64,000 nt of DNA. It comes from Streptomyces deccanensis. Its GTDB lineage: Bacteria; Actinomycetota; Actinomycetes; Streptomycetales; Streptomycetaceae. The DNA is taken from contig NZ_CP092431.1 of NCBI RefSeq assembly GCF_022385335.1, positions 5,146,001 through 5,210,000 on the forward strand. The letters run 5' to 3'. This document shows positions 8,181 through 21,303 of this stretch, piece by piece. The notes beneath the pieces are model-generated. The model had not been told where the DNA came from. It saw nothing but the letters and a program-made list of their open reading frames with translations, and made no database searches. The translations under genes and the position numbers were made by a program. Position 1 is the first letter of the stretch. Every line of letters begins with the position of its first letter.

Positions 8181-8548
8181 CGTGCGCCCCCTCCCAGCAG
8201 CCGCCCTATGGCGGCATCCAGGTCTTGGGCCAGTTGTACGTGGTCGGCGTCACCCGCTCCGGGCAGCGCTCGTACGACTACCAGGCTACCGGGGGGGAAC
8301 AGGGCGACTCGATCGCGCATCAGATGGCGAAGCCTGCGCTTCACCTTGTTGCGCACCACCGAGCCACCGACGGCCTTGCTCACGACGAAACCCGCACGCG
8401 TCGGGGGAGCGCTCTCCCCAGGCGCGTGCGGGTCCGTGGCACCGCTACGTAGGTGAACGACGAGGAGAGGGCGTCCGGCCCGGCGTCCTCGTCGTACCGC
8501 GGTCGCGAAGTCCTCGCGCCGCCTCAGCCGATGCTCGGTAGGCAGCAC
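8177..8548 (-). CDS. rnpA: ribonuclease P protein component
   Basis: A 123-residue basic protein that binds the RNase P RNA and helps position precursor tRNA. The N-terminus [20 protein letters not shown] and the signature [13 protein letters not shown] (RNR motif) are typical; [16 protein letters not shown] is the conserved central strand-loop. GTG start at 8548. It follows rpmH by 21 bases, the universal bacterial order, and overlaps yidD by four bases. Confidence 0.96.
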   Translation of the reverse strand: MLPTEHRLRRREDFATAVRRGRRAGRPLLVVHLRSGATDPHAPGESAPPTRAGFVVSKAVGGSVVRNKVKRRLRHLMRDRVALFPPGSLVVVRALPGAGDADHVQLAQDLDAAIGRLLGGGAR

Positions 8549-8569
8549 GACGTCATGACCTGATCGGGA

Positions 8570-8707
8570 TCAGGCGGACAGGCTGGCGCGACCCTTGCTG
8601 CGGCGGTTCGCGAGAATCGCGCGACCGGCACGGGTACGCATCCGCAGGCGGAAGCCGTGGGTCTTCGCGCGACGACGGTTGTTCGGCTGGAAGGTGCGCT
8701 TGCTCAC
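8570..8707 (-). CDS. rpmH: 50S ribosomal protein L34
   Basis: A 45-residue protein beginning [19 protein letters not shown] and ending [11 protein letters not shown], an almost invariant L34 sequence. It is a small basic protein of the large ribosomal subunit. GTG start at 8707 with GGAG about 8 bases upstream. First gene of the rpmH-rnpA-yidD-yidC-khpB run and divergent from dnaA. Confidence 0.97.
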   Translation of the reverse strand: MSKRTFQPNNRRRAKTHGFRLRMRTRAGRAILANRRSKGRASLSA

Positions 8708-9124
8708 TCGGGGGCTCCAGAAAGAAATCGGTGTTTGCGGGTGCCGTCCTGGCTGTCACCGTGCGCCCACGAGTAGCTCGTATAAACGCCCGAGTGCACC
8801 GCTGTCCGATCACCTGACGCGATCTGTGCCCATCGGAGGCAGGCGGCAGCAGCCATCGACAACTCGACCTGGTTACGGTACGCGCGGCTACGCCATCCGG
8901 TCAAACCAGAGGTCACGGAGAGACACTGTCCACAGGCTGGGGACAACAACTTGAACCGTAGCCGTCGCCGTGACTACCGTGACTGAACTCCGATTCGTTC
9001 CCTTTCCTTTGGCTGTTGGGACCCGACCCGCCCACCAGCGCCTCATTCCGAGCGCCCCACCCGAGTTCCAAACCGACCTGTCCCAGAACCACACGTTCGT
9101 GGGACCTGTGAGAGAGCGTGCCCT
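8708..9124. other. rpmH-dnaA divergent promoter region
   Basis: A 417-base non-coding interval carrying the promoters of rpmH (minus) and dnaA (plus). It contains a DnaA-box-like CTGTCCACA at 8924-8932 just upstream of the candidate dnaA promoter, consistent with the known self-regulation of Streptomyces dnaA. No gene is seen in it. Confidence 0.7.
8951..8980 (+). promoter_or_regulatory. candidate dnaA promoter
   Basis: TTGAAC at 8951-8956 and TACCGT at 8975-8980 with an 18-base spacer. It leaves a leader of about 140 bases before the GTG at 9125. A DnaA-box-like CTGTCCACA ends 18 bases upstream. The assignment rests only on motif match and position. Confidence 0.45.
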
Positions 9125-11152
9125 GTGGCTGACGTACCTGCCGATCTTGCCGCAGTGTGGCCACGCGTACTGGAAAAGCTCCTGGGTGAGGGCCAGGGCC
9201 AGGGTGTCGAGGTGAAGGACGAGCGCTGGATCAAGCGCTGCCAGCCGCTCGCCCTGGTCGCGGACACGGCGCTTCTCGCCGTCCCGAACGAGTTCGCGAA
9301 GGGCGTACTCGAGGGTCGTCTCGCACCGATCGTCAGCGAGACCCTGAGCCGGGAGTGCGGCCGCCCGATCCGTATCGCGATCACCGTCGACAGCTCCGTC
9401 GGCGAGCCCCCGCCCCCGCCGGTCCAGCACCGCTTCGAGGAGCCCGAGCTCCCCTCCGTCCCGGCCCAGAACCGTGAGTCCTACGACAGCAGGGACACGT
9501 ACGACAGCCAGGGGCGCGAGGCGCGCGGCGGATACGAGAAGCAGAACCCGTACGAGAGCCCGAACGGATACGACAGCCAGGGGCGCCCCTCCTATGAGGG
9601 GTACGGGCGCCACCGGGCCGACGACCGTGGCCCGGGACGCGGCGAACAGGGGAGCGGCGGGCCGGGCGACCTGTTGCCGCCCCCGCGCTCGGACCAGAGC
9701 CCCACCGGCCGCTCGGACCAGCTTCCGACCGCGCGTCCCGCGTATCCGTCCGAGTACCAGCGGCCCGAGCCGGGCGCCTGGCCGCGGCCGTCGCAGGACG
9801 ACTACGGCTGGCAGCAACAGAGACTCGGATTCCCCGAACGGGACCCCTACGCCTCGCCGTCGTCGGACTACCGCTCGCAGTCGATGGACCGGCCGCCGTA
9901 CGACCAGCGCTCCGAGTACGGCTCCGGACGCTCCGACTACGACCAGCCACGCGGCGACTACGACCGGCCCGGTGCCGACTCCGACTACCCGCGACCGGAC
10001 CGGCGTGAACTGCCCGACCCACCGCCCGGCTCGGGGCACGTGCACCGGGGCGGGCCGGCCAGCAGCGCGCCCGGCCCGCTGGCGGCGCAGCCCGCGCCGG
10101 CCCCGGGCCCGGGTGAGCCGACCGCGCGCCTGAACCCGAAGTACCTCTTCGACACCTTCGTCATCGGCGCCTCGAACCGCTTCGCGCACGCGGCCGCGGT
10201 GGCAGTCGCCGAGGCGCCGGCCAAGGCGTACAACCCCCTGTTCATCTATGGGGAGTCGGGCCTCGGCAAGACGCACCTGCTGCACGCGATCGGGCACTAC
10301 GCGCGCAGCCTCTACCCGGGCACGCGGGTGCGGTACGTGAGTTCGGAGGAGTTCACCAACGAGTTCATCAACTCCATCCGCGACGGCAAGGGCGACAGCT
10401 TCCGCAAGCGGTACCGGGAGATGGACATCCTGCTCGTGGACGACATCCAGTTCCTGGCGGACAAGGAGTCGACGCAGGAGGAGTTCTTCCACACCTTCAA
10501 CACGCTCCACAACGCGAACAAGCAGATCGTGCTCTCCAGCGACCGGCCGCCCAAGCAGCTGGTGACCCTGGAGGACCGGCTGCGGAACCGTTTCGAGTGG
10601 GGTCTGATCACCGACGTCCAGCCGCCCGAACTGGAGACGCGGATCGCGATCCTGCGCAAGAAGGCGGTGCAGGAACAGCTCAACGCCCCGCCGGAGGTAC
10701 TGGAGTTCATCGCGTCCCGCATCTCGCGCAACATCCGCGAGCTGGAGGGCGCGCTGATCCGGGTGACGGCGTTCGCGTCGCTCAACCGGCAGCCGGTGGA
10801 TCTCGGGCTGACCGAGATCGTCCTCAAGGACCTGATCCCGGGCGGCGAGAACGCGTCCCCGGAGATCACCGCCACCGCGATCATGGCCGCGACGGCCGAC
10901 TACTTCGGGCTCACGGTCGAGGACCTGTGCGGCACCTCGCGCGGCCGCGCCCTCGTCACGGCCCGCCAGATCGCGATGTATCTGTGCCGTGAGCTGACCG
11001 ACCTGTCGCTGCCCAAGATCGGCGCGCAGTTCGGCAACCGCGACCACACCACCGTCATGCACGCCGACCGCAAGATCCGCGCGCTCATGGCCGAGCGACG
11101 GTCCATCTACAACCAGGTGACGGAGCTGACGAACCGCATCAAGAACGGCTGA
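9125..11152 (+). CDS. dnaA: chromosomal replication initiator DnaA
   Basis: A 675-residue AAA+ initiator that binds oriC boxes, melts the origin and loads the helicase. Domain I is residues 1 to about 90. Domain II is an unusually long disordered Tyr/Asp/Arg/Pro-rich linker to about residue 335, typical of Streptomyces. Domain III carries Walker A GESGLGKT from Gly376 and Walker B with Asp439-Asp440. Domain IV ends with the box-binding signature ([13 protein letters not shown]). GTG start encoding [12 protein letters not shown] fits the family N-terminus. oriC follows directly downstream. Confidence 0.98.
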   Translation: MADVPADLAAVWPRVLEKLLGEGQGQGVEVKDERWIKRCQPLALVADTALLAVPNEFAKGVLEGRLAPIVSETLSRECGRPIRIAITVDSSVGEPPPPPVQHRFEEPELPSVPAQNRESYDSRDTYDSQGREARGGYEKQNPYESPNGYDSQGRPSYEGYGRHRADDRGPGRGEQGSGGPGDLLPPPRSDQSPTGRSDQLPTARPAYPSEYQRPEPGAWPRPSQDDYGWQQQRLGFPERDPYASPSSDYRSQSMDRPPYDQRSEYGSGRSDYDQPRGDYDRPGADSDYPRPDRRELPDPPPGSGHVHRGGPASSAPGPLAAQPAPAPGPGEPTARLNPKYLFDTFVIGASNRFAHAAAVAVAEAPAKAYNPLFIYGESGLGKTHLLHAIGHYARSLYPGTRVRYVSSEEFTNEFINSIRDGKGDSFRKRYREMDILLVDDIQFLADKESTQEEFFHTFNTLHNANKQIVLSSDRPPKQLVTLEDRLRNRFEWGLITDVQPPELETRIAILRKKAVQEQLNAPPEVLEFIASRISRNIRELEGALIRVTAFASLNRQPVDLGLTEIVLKDLIPGGENASPEITATAIMAATADYFGLTVEDLCGTSRGRALVTARQIAMYLCRELTDLSLPKIGAQFGNRDHTTVMHADRKIRALMAERRSIYNQVTELTNRIKNG

Positions 11153-11204
11153 CGGCCCGAGGCCGCCGGACGTCGGCCGCAGAACGCCGTCGCACCTCGC
11201 TGAG

Positions 11205-11234
11205 GGCGCCCCGGGACGAGTTCCCGAGGGCGCC
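11205..11234 (+). terminator. hairpin terminator after dnaA
   Basis: GGCGCC at 11205-11210 pairs with 11229-11234, extended inward by GGGA/TCCC with one bulge. It lies about 50 bases after the dnaA stop and before the origin boxes. Confidence 0.65.
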
Positions 11235-11451
11235 TTCGGCGTTCCCGGGCGGCCTCGACCAGCCTGCTGGACCACTTCGATCCGGCTCACGGGCCCCCTT
11301 CCACACGTCCCGGGGCCGCTCCCACGCGCCTTCTCGACGGCTTCGGCCGGCTCCGGGGCGGCTCGGGGTCGGCTCCGGGGCGGCTTCGGAGTGGTCGAGT
11401 CCGTCGCCGTCCCGTCATCACGTGTTCGATTACCTGCGGCGTTACGGCCTT

Positions 11452-12023
11452 CCTCCACAGATTCGGGGACTTTCTGCCGTCCACACCCTGGGGACCGGGA
11501 AGTTATGCAGATCGTGTCCACAGGACGGGCTGTTGAGAGATCATCGGGCCAGGTCAACCCCCTGTGGATCCGTGGACGAAAGATCTCCACAGACTGTGGA
11601 CGAAGCGGGAATCCACAGACTGTGGACGGAGTTGTCCACCGACGGCCCACAGGCTGTGGCCGGTTGTCCCCAGTGATCGTCGGCTTCTCCACATGGCTGT
11701 CCACTGTTCGGCAAGCCCACGCGCCTCCTCACCGTGTCGAGTGAAAGGCGTCACACGAAGTTGCCCGGTTGGGCTGTGGGAAAGACGGGTAAACCTGGGG
11801 ACGCCGTTGGGGAGAAGTGCCCCGGGGCTGTGCACGGTGTGTGCAGAACTTTCCGTTCTCCACAGACACCCCCGGTTGTCCACCGCCTCCGCCCACAGGC
11901 ACGGTGGACAAAATTTGCCGCCTGAGCTGCGAAAACGGGGTTATCCACGGTTTCCACAGGCCCTACTACTACTCCCAACTAGAGAGAGCTGGGAATCCGT
12001 TTCGAAGTGGGTCCTGTGCACAA
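11452..12023. other. replication origin oriC (DnaA-box array)
   Basis: About 20 DnaA boxes in roughly 570 bases between dnaA and dnaN. Forward-type boxes include 11514-11522 (GTGTCCACA), 11583-11591, 11609-11617, 11632-11640 (TTGTCCACC), 11685-11693 (TTCTCCACA), 11856-11864 (TTCTCCACA), 11876-11884 (TTGTCCACC), 11941-11949 (TTATCCACG) and 11950-11958. Reverse-type boxes include 11563-11571, 11595-11603, 11621-11629 and 11903-11911 (GGTGGACAA). Most differ from TTGTCCACA by one or two bases. The densest part is 11563-11705, followed by a sparser gap to 11850. Position and box style match the established Streptomyces origin. No classical AT-rich unwinding element stands out; the short AAAATTTG at 11909-11916 is the most AT-rich spot noticed. 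Confidence 0.96.
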
Positions 12024-12201
12024 CTCGCTCTCGGCTGCCTGACCGCGCCTCGTCACGACTTGACCCCGAGAGGCTCCGAGTGTCAGTGGTGTGCGTCAGA
12101 CTGGTCCCCGGTGTCCTTCCCGTCACAGGAGCCAGCGACACCGAGACAGACGACGAAGCCAGGCAGGGCGAGAACGCCGGCAACAGCAGGAGGCGGCAAC
12201 A

Positions 12202-13332
12202 GTGAAGATCCGGGTGGAACGCGACGTACTCGCGGAGGCAGTTGCCTGGGCGGCGCGCAGCCTCCCGGCCCGTCCGCCGGCGCCGGTCCTCGCCGGCCTC
12301 CTTCTGAAGGCCGAGGAAGGCCAGCTGAGCCTCTCCAGCTTCGACTACGAGGTCTCCGCACGGGTGTCCGTGGAGACCGAGGTCGACGAGGAGGGCACGG
12401 TGCTCGTCTCCGGTCGCCTCCTCGCCGACATCTGCCGCGCCCTCCCCAACCGCCCTGTGGAGATCTCCACAGACGGTGTACGGGCGACGGTGGTCTGCGG
12501 CTCCTCGCGGTTCACGCTCCACACACTGCCTGTGGAGGAATACCCGGCGCTGCCGCAGATGCCGAACGCCACGGGCACCGTCCCGGGCGAGGTCTTCGCC
12601 TCCGCCGCCGCCCAGGTGGCCATCGCCGCCGGCCGCGACGACACGCTGCCCGTCCTCACCGGCGTGCGCATCGAGATCGAGGGCGACACGGTCACGCTGG
12701 CCTCCACCGACCGCTACCGCTTCGCGGTCCGCGAGTTCCTGTGGAAGCCGGAGAACCCCGAAGCGTCCGCGGTCGCCCTGGTGCCCGCCAAGACGCTCCT
12801 GGACACCGCCAAGGCCCTCACGAGCGGCGACAGCGTCATCCTGGCGCTCTCCGGCTCGGGCTCCGGCGAGGGCCTGATCGGTTTCGAGGGCGCGGGCCGT
12901 CGTACCACCACGCGCCTGCTGGAGGGCGACCTCCCGAAGTACCGCACGCTGTTCCCGACGGAGTTCAACAGCGTGGCCGTCATCGAGACCGCCCCCTTCG
13001 TGGAGGCCGTCAAGCGTGTCGCCCTGGTCGCCGAGCGGAACACCCCGGTGCGCCTGAGCTTCGAGCAGGGTGTGCTGATCCTGGAGGCCGGCTCCAGCGA
13101 CGACGCACAGGCTGTGGAGAGGGTCGACGCCCAGCTGGACGGCGACGACATCTCGATCGCCTTCAACCCCACGTTCCTGCTGGACGGCCTGAGCGCCATC
13201 GACTCCCCGGTGGCCCAGCTGTCGTTCACGACGTCCACCAAGCCCGCGCTGCTCAGCGGCAAGCCGGCCGTGGACGCCGAGGCGGACGAGGCCTACAAGT
13301 ACCTGATCATGCCGGTGCGGCTCAGCGGCTGA
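12202..13332 (+). CDS. dnaN: DNA polymerase III beta sliding clamp
   Basis: A 376-residue ring-forming processivity clamp of the replicative polymerase. It begins VKIRVERDVLAEAVAWAARSLPARP and carries three clamp domains, ending with LIMPVRLSG, the conserved C-terminal strand. GTG at 12202 has a perfect AGGAGG 8 bases upstream, which decides the start although the frame is open further upstream into oriC. It lies directly after the origin boxes. Confidence 0.97.
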   Translation: MKIRVERDVLAEAVAWAARSLPARPPAPVLAGLLLKAEEGQLSLSSFDYEVSARVSVETEVDEEGTVLVSGRLLADICRALPNRPVEISTDGVRATVVCGSSRFTLHTLPVEEYPALPQMPNATGTVPGEVFASAAAQVAIAAGRDDTLPVLTGVRIEIEGDTVTLASTDRYRFAVREFLWKPENPEASAVALVPAKTLLDTAKALTSGDSVILALSGSGSGEGLIGFEGAGRRTTTRLLEGDLPKYRTLFPTEFNSVAVIETAPFVEAVKRVALVAERNTPVRLSFEQGVLILEAGSSDDAQAVERVDAQLDGDDISIAFNPTFLLDGLSAIDSPVAQLSFTTSTKPALLSGKPAVDAEADEAYKYLIMPVRLSG

Positions 13333-13366
13333 CCGGCCGGACTCCGCCGCGGCCGAGCGGCAGCGG

Positions 13367-13375
13367 TTGTCCACA
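13367..13375 (+). promoter_or_regulatory. perfect DnaA box after dnaN
   Basis: TTGTCCACA, an exact match to the Streptomyces consensus, 35 bases after the dnaN stop and just before the dnaN terminator hairpin. It lies outside the main oriC array. Confidence 0.6.
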
Positions 13376-13383
13376 GCGCTGTG

Positions 13384-13406
13384 GGGCCCGGTGGATCACC
13401 GGGCCC
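13384..13406 (+). terminator. hairpin terminator after dnaN
   Basis: A perfect 10-base stem (13384-13393 with 13397-13406) around a GAT loop, about 50 bases after dnaN. Confidence 0.75.
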
Positions 13407-13543
13407 TCGGCACGAAGCCGCAGGTGGGGGTGTACTTATGAGCGGGTATGCCCACAGGTGTGCGTGAGCGTCCGGGTTTAGGCTCGTGCGTGGGTACGCA
13501 GTTCAGGTGCCCTCCTGCCACGTCGCAACCTAAGGAACAACTG

Positions 13544-14419
13544 ATGGAGCTCGGTCTCGTCGGCCTCGGCAAGATGGGCGGCAACATGCGCGAGCGGATA
13601 CGCCGCGCCGGCCACACCGTCATCGGATACGACCGGAACCCGGACCTCGCCGATATCCACAGCCTCGAAGAGCTTGTGGGCAAGCTCCAGGGCCCGCGGG
13701 TCGTGTGGGTGATGGTCCCGGCCGGGGCCGCCACCCAGTCAACCATCGACGAGCTGGCCGAGCTGTTGGAGCCCGGCGACGTCGTCGTGGACGGCGGGAA
13801 CTCCCGCTGGACCGACGACGAGAAGCACGCCGAGGAGCTGGCGGCCAAGGGCATCGGCTTCGTCGACTGCGGTGTCTCCGGCGGCGTCTGGGGCCTGGAG
13901 AACGGCTACGCGCTGATGTACGGCGGTGACGCGGAGAACGTCGCCAAGGTACGACCGGTCTTCGACGCGCTGAAGCCCGAGGGCGACCTCGGCGCGGTGC
14001 ACGCCGGCAAGGTCGGCGCCGGCCACTTCGCGAAGATGGTCCACAACGGCATCGAGTACGCGATGATGCAGGCCTACGCCGAGGGCTGGGAGCTCCTGGA
14101 GAAGGTCGACTCGGTGACGGACGTCCGCGAGGTGTTCCGTTCGTGGCAGGAGGGCACGGTCATCCGCTCCTGGCTCCTCGACCTGGCGGTGAACGCCCTC
14201 GACGAGGACGAGCACCTGGACGGGCTGAAGGGCTTCGCGCAGGACTCCGGCGAGGGCCGGTGGACCGTGGAGGCTGCCATCGACCACGCCGTGCCGCTGC
14301 CCGCGATCACGGCATCGCTCTTCGCGCGGTTCGCGTCGCGCCAGGAGGACTCGCCGCAGATGAAGATGATCGCGGCGCTGCGGAACCAGTTCGGCGGCCA
14401 CGCGGTCGAGAAGAAGTAG
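13544..14419 (+). CDS. gnd: 6-phosphogluconate dehydrogenase (decarboxylating), short type
   Basis: A 291-residue enzyme that oxidises 6-phosphogluconate to ribulose 5-phosphate, giving NAD(P)H and CO2. The N-terminal dinucleotide fold [12 protein letters not shown], the segment VVDGGNSRW (residues about 82-90) and the substrate signature [15 protein letters not shown] are present. The roughly 300-residue length marks the short GnD class, which lacks the duplicated C-terminal domain of the 470-residue enzymes. ATG at 13544 has AAGGA about 8 bases upstream. It sits between dnaN and recF, a conserved actinobacterial position. Confidence 0.92.
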   Translation: MELGLVGLGKMGGNMRERIRRAGHTVIGYDRNPDLADIHSLEELVGKLQGPRVVWVMVPAGAATQSTIDELAELLEPGDVVVDGGNSRWTDDEKHAEELAAKGIGFVDCGVSGGVWGLENGYALMYGGDAENVAKVRPVFDALKPEGDLGAVHAGKVGAGHFAKMVHNGIEYAMMQAYAEGWELLEKVDSVTDVREVFRSWQEGTVIRSWLLDLAVNALDEDEHLDGLKGFAQDSGEGRWTVEAAIDHAVPLPAITASLFARFASRQEDSPQMKMIAALRNQFGGHAVEKK

Positions 14420-14483
14420 TCCACGGCACGAAGCAACGCACGGCACAGAAGACGAGAGCGACCACACTACGGTCGACGAGAAG

Positions 14484-14512
14484 TCGTCCACAGGACCGCA
14501 CGGTGGTCCACA
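14484..14512 (+). promoter_or_regulatory. pair of near-consensus DnaA boxes before recF
   Basis: TCGTCCACA at 14484-14492 and TGGTCCACA at 14504-14512, each one or two bases from TTGTCCACA and 20 bases apart in the same orientation, 27 bases before the recF ATG. They could couple recF expression to DnaA, or be origin-proximal binding sites. Binding is not shown. Confidence 0.45.
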
Positions 14513-14538
14513 ACCCTGGGGGAGGTCGGCACCCGACC

Positions 14539-15663
14539 ATGCACGTCACGCACCTGTCGCTGGCCGACTTCCGCTCGTACGCCCGGGTCGAGGTCCCGCT
14601 CGACCCGGGCGTCACCGCGTTCGTGGGCCCCAACGGGCAGGGCAAGACGAACCTGGTCGAGGCCGTCGGCTATCTCGCGACCCTGGGCAGCCACCGGGTC
14701 TCGTCGGACGCGCCCCTGGTCCGCATGGGCGCCGACCGCGCGGTGATCCGGGCCCAGGTGCGGCAGGGCGAACGGCAGCAGCTGGTCGAACTGGAGCTGA
14801 ACCCCGGCAAGGCCAACCGGGCCCGCGTCAACCGGTCCTCGCAGGTCAGGCCGCGCGATGTGCTCGGCATCGTACGCACGGTGCTGTTCGCGCCGGAGGA
14901 CCTCGCGCTGGTCAAGGGCGACCCCGGCGAGCGGCGCCGCTTCCTCGACGAACTGATCACCGCGCGGGCCCCGCGCATGGCGGGGGTGCGCTCCGACTAC
15001 GAGCGGGTCCTCAAGCAGCGCAACACCCTCCTCAAGACGGCCGCGCTGGCCCGCCGGCACGGCGGCCGTTCCATGGACCTGTCCACGCTCGACGTCTGGG
15101 ACCAGCACCTCGCGCGCGTGGGCGCCGAGCTGCTCGCCCAGCGCCTCGATCTGGTCGCCGCGATCCAGCCGCTCGCCGACAAGGCGTACGAGCAGCTGGC
15201 ACCCGGCGGCGGCCCGGTCGCGCTGGAGTACAAACCCTCCTCGCCCGGCCTCGTCGGTCACGCGCGCGAGGAGCTGTACGAGCAGCTGACGGAGGCCCTC
15301 ACCGAGAGCCGGAAGCAGGAGATCGAGCGGGGCGTCACGCTCGTGGGACCGCATCGGGACGATGTGACCCTCAAGCTCGGTCAGCTGCCGGCCAAGGGCT
15401 ACGCCTCCCACGGCGAGTCCTGGTCGTACGCCCTGGCGCTGCGGCTCGCCTCCTACGACCTGCTGAGGGCCGAGGGCAACGAGCCGGTGCTGGTCCTCGA
15501 CGACGTCTTCGCCGAGTTGGACACGCGTCGGCGGGAGCGCCTGGCGGAGCTGGTCGCGCCGGGCGAGCAGGTCCTGGTGACCGCCGCGGTCGACGACGAC
15601 GTACCGGACGTACTGACGGGGACGCGGTACGCCGTGTCCGGCGGGACGGTGGAGCGCGTATGA
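14539..15663 (+). CDS. recF: DNA replication and repair protein RecF
   Basis: A 374-residue SMC-like ATPase that loads RecA at gaps with RecO and RecR. Walker A is [13 protein letters not shown] near residue 30, the signature region is [16 protein letters not shown] and Walker B is [13 protein letters not shown], with [11 protein letters not shown] after it. The ATG at 14539 gives the invariant N-terminus [14 protein letters not shown]. The stop overlaps the dciA start by four bases (ATGA). Confidence 0.97.
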   Translation: MHVTHLSLADFRSYARVEVPLDPGVTAFVGPNGQGKTNLVEAVGYLATLGSHRVSSDAPLVRMGADRAVIRAQVRQGERQQLVELELNPGKANRARVNRSSQVRPRDVLGIVRTVLFAPEDLALVKGDPGERRRFLDELITARAPRMAGVRSDYERVLKQRNTLLKTAALARRHGGRSMDLSTLDVWDQHLARVGAELLAQRLDLVAAIQPLADKAYEQLAPGGGPVALEYKPSSPGLVGHAREELYEQLTEALTESRKQEIERGVTLVGPHRDDVTLKLGQLPAKGYASHGESWSYALALRLASYDLLRAEGNEPVLVLDDVFAELDTRRRERLAELVAPGEQVLVTAAVDDDVPDVLTGTRYAVSGGTVERV

Positions 15664-16193
15664 GCGGATCCGAGGGAACACCCGAGCCGCCCGAGCCCTC
15701 CGGTGTGGACCTCGCGCGCGTGGCGCTGCGCGCCGCGAAGGAGGCCGCACGCGCGCGTGGCGAAGCCACCCAGCAGCAGAAGCAGGCACGGCGGGGCGGC
15801 GGGCTGCGCTCGGGCGCGCGGGCCGACGGCCGCGACCCCATGCCGCTCGGCCCTGCCATCAACCGGCTGATCACCGAGCGCGGCTGGGAGGCGCCCGCCG
15901 CGGTGGGCGGTGTGATGGGGCGCTGGCCGCAGATCGTCGGCGAGAAGCTCGCCGCTCAGTGCGTACCGCTCAAGTACGACGAGGACGAGCGTGTCCTGAT
16001 CGTGCAGTGCGAGTCCCCGGTGTGGGCGACCGAGGTGCGCCGGCTCGCGCCGAACCTGGTCGCCCGGCTCAACGAGGATCTGGGACACGGCACGGTCCGG
16101 CAGATCAAGGTGCAGATGCCCGGCGGTGCTCCGCGCCGCTACGGCCCGTTGCGGGCGCCTAGAAGCAGCGGGTCCGGCGACTTCTACGAGTGA
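15660..16193 (+). CDS. dciA: DciA-type helicase operator protein (DUF721)
   Basis: A 177-residue DUF721 protein. The conserved domain occupies about residues 68-155 ([32 protein letters not shown], then the strands [20 protein letters not shown]). The N-terminal 65 residues are low-complexity. DciA is the ancestral bacterial partner that helps load DnaB, replacing DnaC/DnaI. ATG overlaps recF by four bases, so the two are translationally coupled. Its place between recF and gyrB is the actinobacterial arrangement. Confidence 0.9.
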   Translation: MSGSEGTPEPPEPSGVDLARVALRAAKEAARARGEATQQQKQARRGGGLRSGARADGRDPMPLGPAINRLITERGWEAPAAVGGVMGRWPQIVGEKLAAQCVPLKYDEDERVLIVQCESPVWATEVRRLAPNLVARLNEDLGHGTVRQIKVQMPGGAPRRYGPLRAPRSSGSGDFYE

Positions 16194-18648
<2,455 letters not shown>

Positions 18649-18690
18649 GTCGGTCTCAGCTGACCGCACCAGGAAGGATCCCCACCAGCA

Positions 18691-21285
18691 ATGGCCGACG
18701 AGAACCCCCCCGTCACGCCTGACGACGCCGGCGAGACGACCGTGCGCATCGAGCCCGTCGGGCTCGAGACGGAGATGCAGCGCTCGTACCTGGACTACGC
18801 GATGTCCGTCATCGTGTCCCGCGCGCTGCCCGACGTACGCGACGGTCTCAAGCCCGTCCATCGCCGCGTCCTGTACGCCATGTACGACGGCGGCTACCGG
18901 CCCGAGAAGGGCTTCTACAAGTGCGCCCGCGTCGTCGGTGACGTCATGGGCAACTACCACCCGCACGGTGACTCCTCGATCTACGACGCGCTGGTCCGCC
19001 TCGCGCAGCCGTGGTCGATGCGGATGCCGCTGGTGGACTCCAACGGCAACTTCGGCTCGCCGGGCAACGACCCGGCGGCGGCCATGCGCTACACCGAGTG
19101 CAAGATGGCGCCGCTGTCGATGGAGATGGTCCGTGACATCGACGAGGAGACCGTCGACTTCACGGACAACTACGACGGACGCTCCCAAGAGCCGACCGTC
19201 CTGCCGGCCCGCTTCCCGAACCTGCTGATCAACGGCTCGGCGGGCATCGCGGTCGGTATGGCGACCAACATCCCGCCGCACAACCTCCGCGAGGTCGCGG
19301 CAGGCGCCCAGTGGTACCTGGAGAACCCCGAGGCCTCCCACGAGGACCTCCTGGACGCGCTGATCGAGCGCATCAAGGGCCCCGACTTCCCGACCGGCGC
19401 CCTGGTCGTCGGCCGCAAGGGCATCGAGGAGGCGTACCGCACGGGCCGCGGCTCCATCACGATGCGCGCGGTCGTCGAGGTCGAGGAGATTCAGAACAGG
19501 CAGTGCCTGGTGGTCACGGAGCTGCCGTACCAGGTCAACCCGGACAACCTCGCGCAGAAGATCGCCGACCTCGTGAAGGACGGCAAGATCGGCGGCATCG
19601 CGGACGTCCGCGACGAGACGTCGTCCCGTACGGGCCAGCGCCTGGTCATCGTCCTGAAGCGCGACGCGGTCGCCAAGGTCGTGCTGAACAACCTGTACAA
19701 GCACACCGACCTGCAGACCAACTTCGGCGCCAACATGCTGGCCCTGGTCGACGGCGTGCCGCGCACCCTGTCCCTGGACGCGTTCATCCGCCACTGGGTG
19801 ACGCACCAGATCGAGGTCATCGTCCGCCGTACGAAGTTCCGGCTGCGCAAGGCCGAGGAGCGGGCACACATCCTGCGCGGCCTGCTGAAGGCCCTGGACG
19901 CCATCGACGAGGTCATCGCGCTGATCCGGCGCAGCGACACCGTCGACATCGCGCGCACGGGCCTGATGGACCTCCTGGAGATCGACGAGATCCAGGCCAA
20001 CGCCATCCTCGAGATGCAGCTGCGCCGCCTGGCCGCCCTGGAACGCCAGAAGATCATCCAGGAGCACGACGAACTCCAGGCCAAGATCCGCGAGTACAAC
20101 GAGATCCTCGCCTCCCCCGTGCGCCAGCGCGGGATCGTCAGCGCGGAACTCGCCGCGATCGTCGAGAAGTACGGCGACGACCGCAAGACGATGCTGGTCC
20201 CCTACGACGGCGACATGTCCATCGAGGACCTCATCGCCGAGGAGGACATCGTCGTCACCGTCTCGCGCGGCGGCTACGTCAAGCGCACCAAGACGGTCGA
20301 CTACCGGGCGCAGAAGCGCGGCGGCAAGGGCGTACGCGGCACGAAGCTCAAGGAAGACGACATCGTCGACCACTTCTTCGTGTCCACGACCCACCACTGG
20401 CTGCTGTTCTTCACCAACAAGGGCCGCGTGTACCGGGCCAAGGCCTACGAACTGCCGGACGCCGGGCGTGACGCGCGTGGACAGCACGTCGCCAACCTGC
20501 TGGCCTTCCAGCCGGACGAGGCCATTGCTGAGATCCTCGCGATCCGCGACTACGAGGCCGCGCCCTATCTGGTGCTCGCCACCAAGGGCGGACTTGTGAA
20601 GAAGACGCCTCTGAAGGATTACGATTCGCCCCGTTCCGGCGGCGTCATCGCGATCAACCTCCGTGAGAAGGAGGACGGTTCCGATGACGAACTGATCGGA
20701 GCCGAACTCGTATCGGCAGAGGATGACATCCTTCTGATCAGCAAGAAGGCACAGTCGATCCGCTTCACGGCGACGGACGAGGCGCTGCGGCCCATGGGCC
20801 GTGCCACCTCGGGTGTCAAGGGCATGAGTTTCCGTGAGGGAGACGAGCTGCTCTCGATGAATGTTGTTCGACCCGGTACGTTCGTGTTCACTGCCACAGA
20901 CGGCGGGTACGCGAAGCGGACCGCCGTCGACGAGTACCGCGTCCAGGGTCGCGGCGGCCTCGGCATCAAGGCCGCCAAGATCGTCGAGGACCGCGGATCG
21001 CTCGTCGGCGCGCTGGTGGTCGAGGAGACCGACGAGATCCTCGCCATCACGCTGTCGGGCGGTGTGATTCGTACGCGAGTCAACGAGATCAGGGAAACCG
21101 GCCGTGACACCATGGGCGTCCAACTGATCAACCTGGGCAAGCGCGATGCCGTCGTCGGCATCGCTCGGAACGCCGAGGCGGGGCGGGAGGCGGAGGAGGT
21201 CGACGGCGACGTTGCCGTGGACGAGTCCGCCGAGGACGCCGTGACGACCGGTACGGACGAGGGTGAGGCGCCCTCGTCCGAGTAG
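18691..21285 (+). CDS. gyrA: DNA gyrase subunit A
   Basis: An 864-residue DNA-cutting subunit of gyrase. The active-site tyrosine is Tyr134 in AAMRYTECK. The quinolone-determining segment reads [11 protein letters not shown] with Ser95 and Asp99, the residues of a quinolone-sensitive enzyme. The C-terminal wrapping domain contains the GyrA box as QKRGGKG, and repeated blade segments end in an acidic Asp/Glu/Ala tail. ATG has AAGGA 14 bases upstream. Operon with gyrB. Confidence 0.97.
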   Translation: MADENPPVTPDDAGETTVRIEPVGLETEMQRSYLDYAMSVIVSRALPDVRDGLKPVHRRVLYAMYDGGYRPEKGFYKCARVVGDVMGNYHPHGDSSIYDALVRLAQPWSMRMPLVDSNGNFGSPGNDPAAAMRYTECKMAPLSMEMVRDIDEETVDFTDNYDGRSQEPTVLPARFPNLLINGSAGIAVGMATNIPPHNLREVAAGAQWYLENPEASHEDLLDALIERIKGPDFPTGALVVGRKGIEEAYRTGRGSITMRAVVEVEEIQNRQCLVVTELPYQVNPDNLAQKIADLVKDGKIGGIADVRDETSSRTGQRLVIVLKRDAVAKVVLNNLYKHTDLQTNFGANMLALVDGVPRTLSLDAFIRHWVTHQIEVIVRRTKFRLRKAEERAHILRGLLKALDAIDEVIALIRRSDTVDIARTGLMDLLEIDEIQANAILEMQLRRLAALERQKIIQEHDELQAKIREYNEILASPVRQRGIVSAELAAIVEKYGDDRKTMLVPYDGDMSIEDLIAEEDIVVTVSRGGYVKRTKTVDYRAQKRGGKGVRGTKLKEDDIVDHFFVSTTHHWLLFFTNKGRVYRAKAYELPDAGRDARGQHVANLLAFQPDEAIAEILAIRDYEAAPYLVLATKGGLVKKTPLKDYDSPRSGGVIAINLREKEDGSDDELIGAELVSAEDDILLISKKAQSIRFTATDEALRPMGRATSGVKGMSFREGDELLSMNVVRPGTFVFTATDGGYAKRTAVDEYRVQGRGGLGIKAAKIVEDRGSLVGALVVEETDEILAITLSGGVIRTRVNEIRETGRDTMGVQLINLGKRDAVVGIARNAEAGREAEEVDGDVAVDESAEDAVTTGTDEGEAPSSE

Positions 21286-21303
21286 CACGAGGAGTGAGTC
21301 AGC

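Noticed and set aside
8888..11704. A 938-codon minus-strand frame opposite dnaA
   Set aside because: Antisense shadow; DnaA domains are clear on the plus strand.
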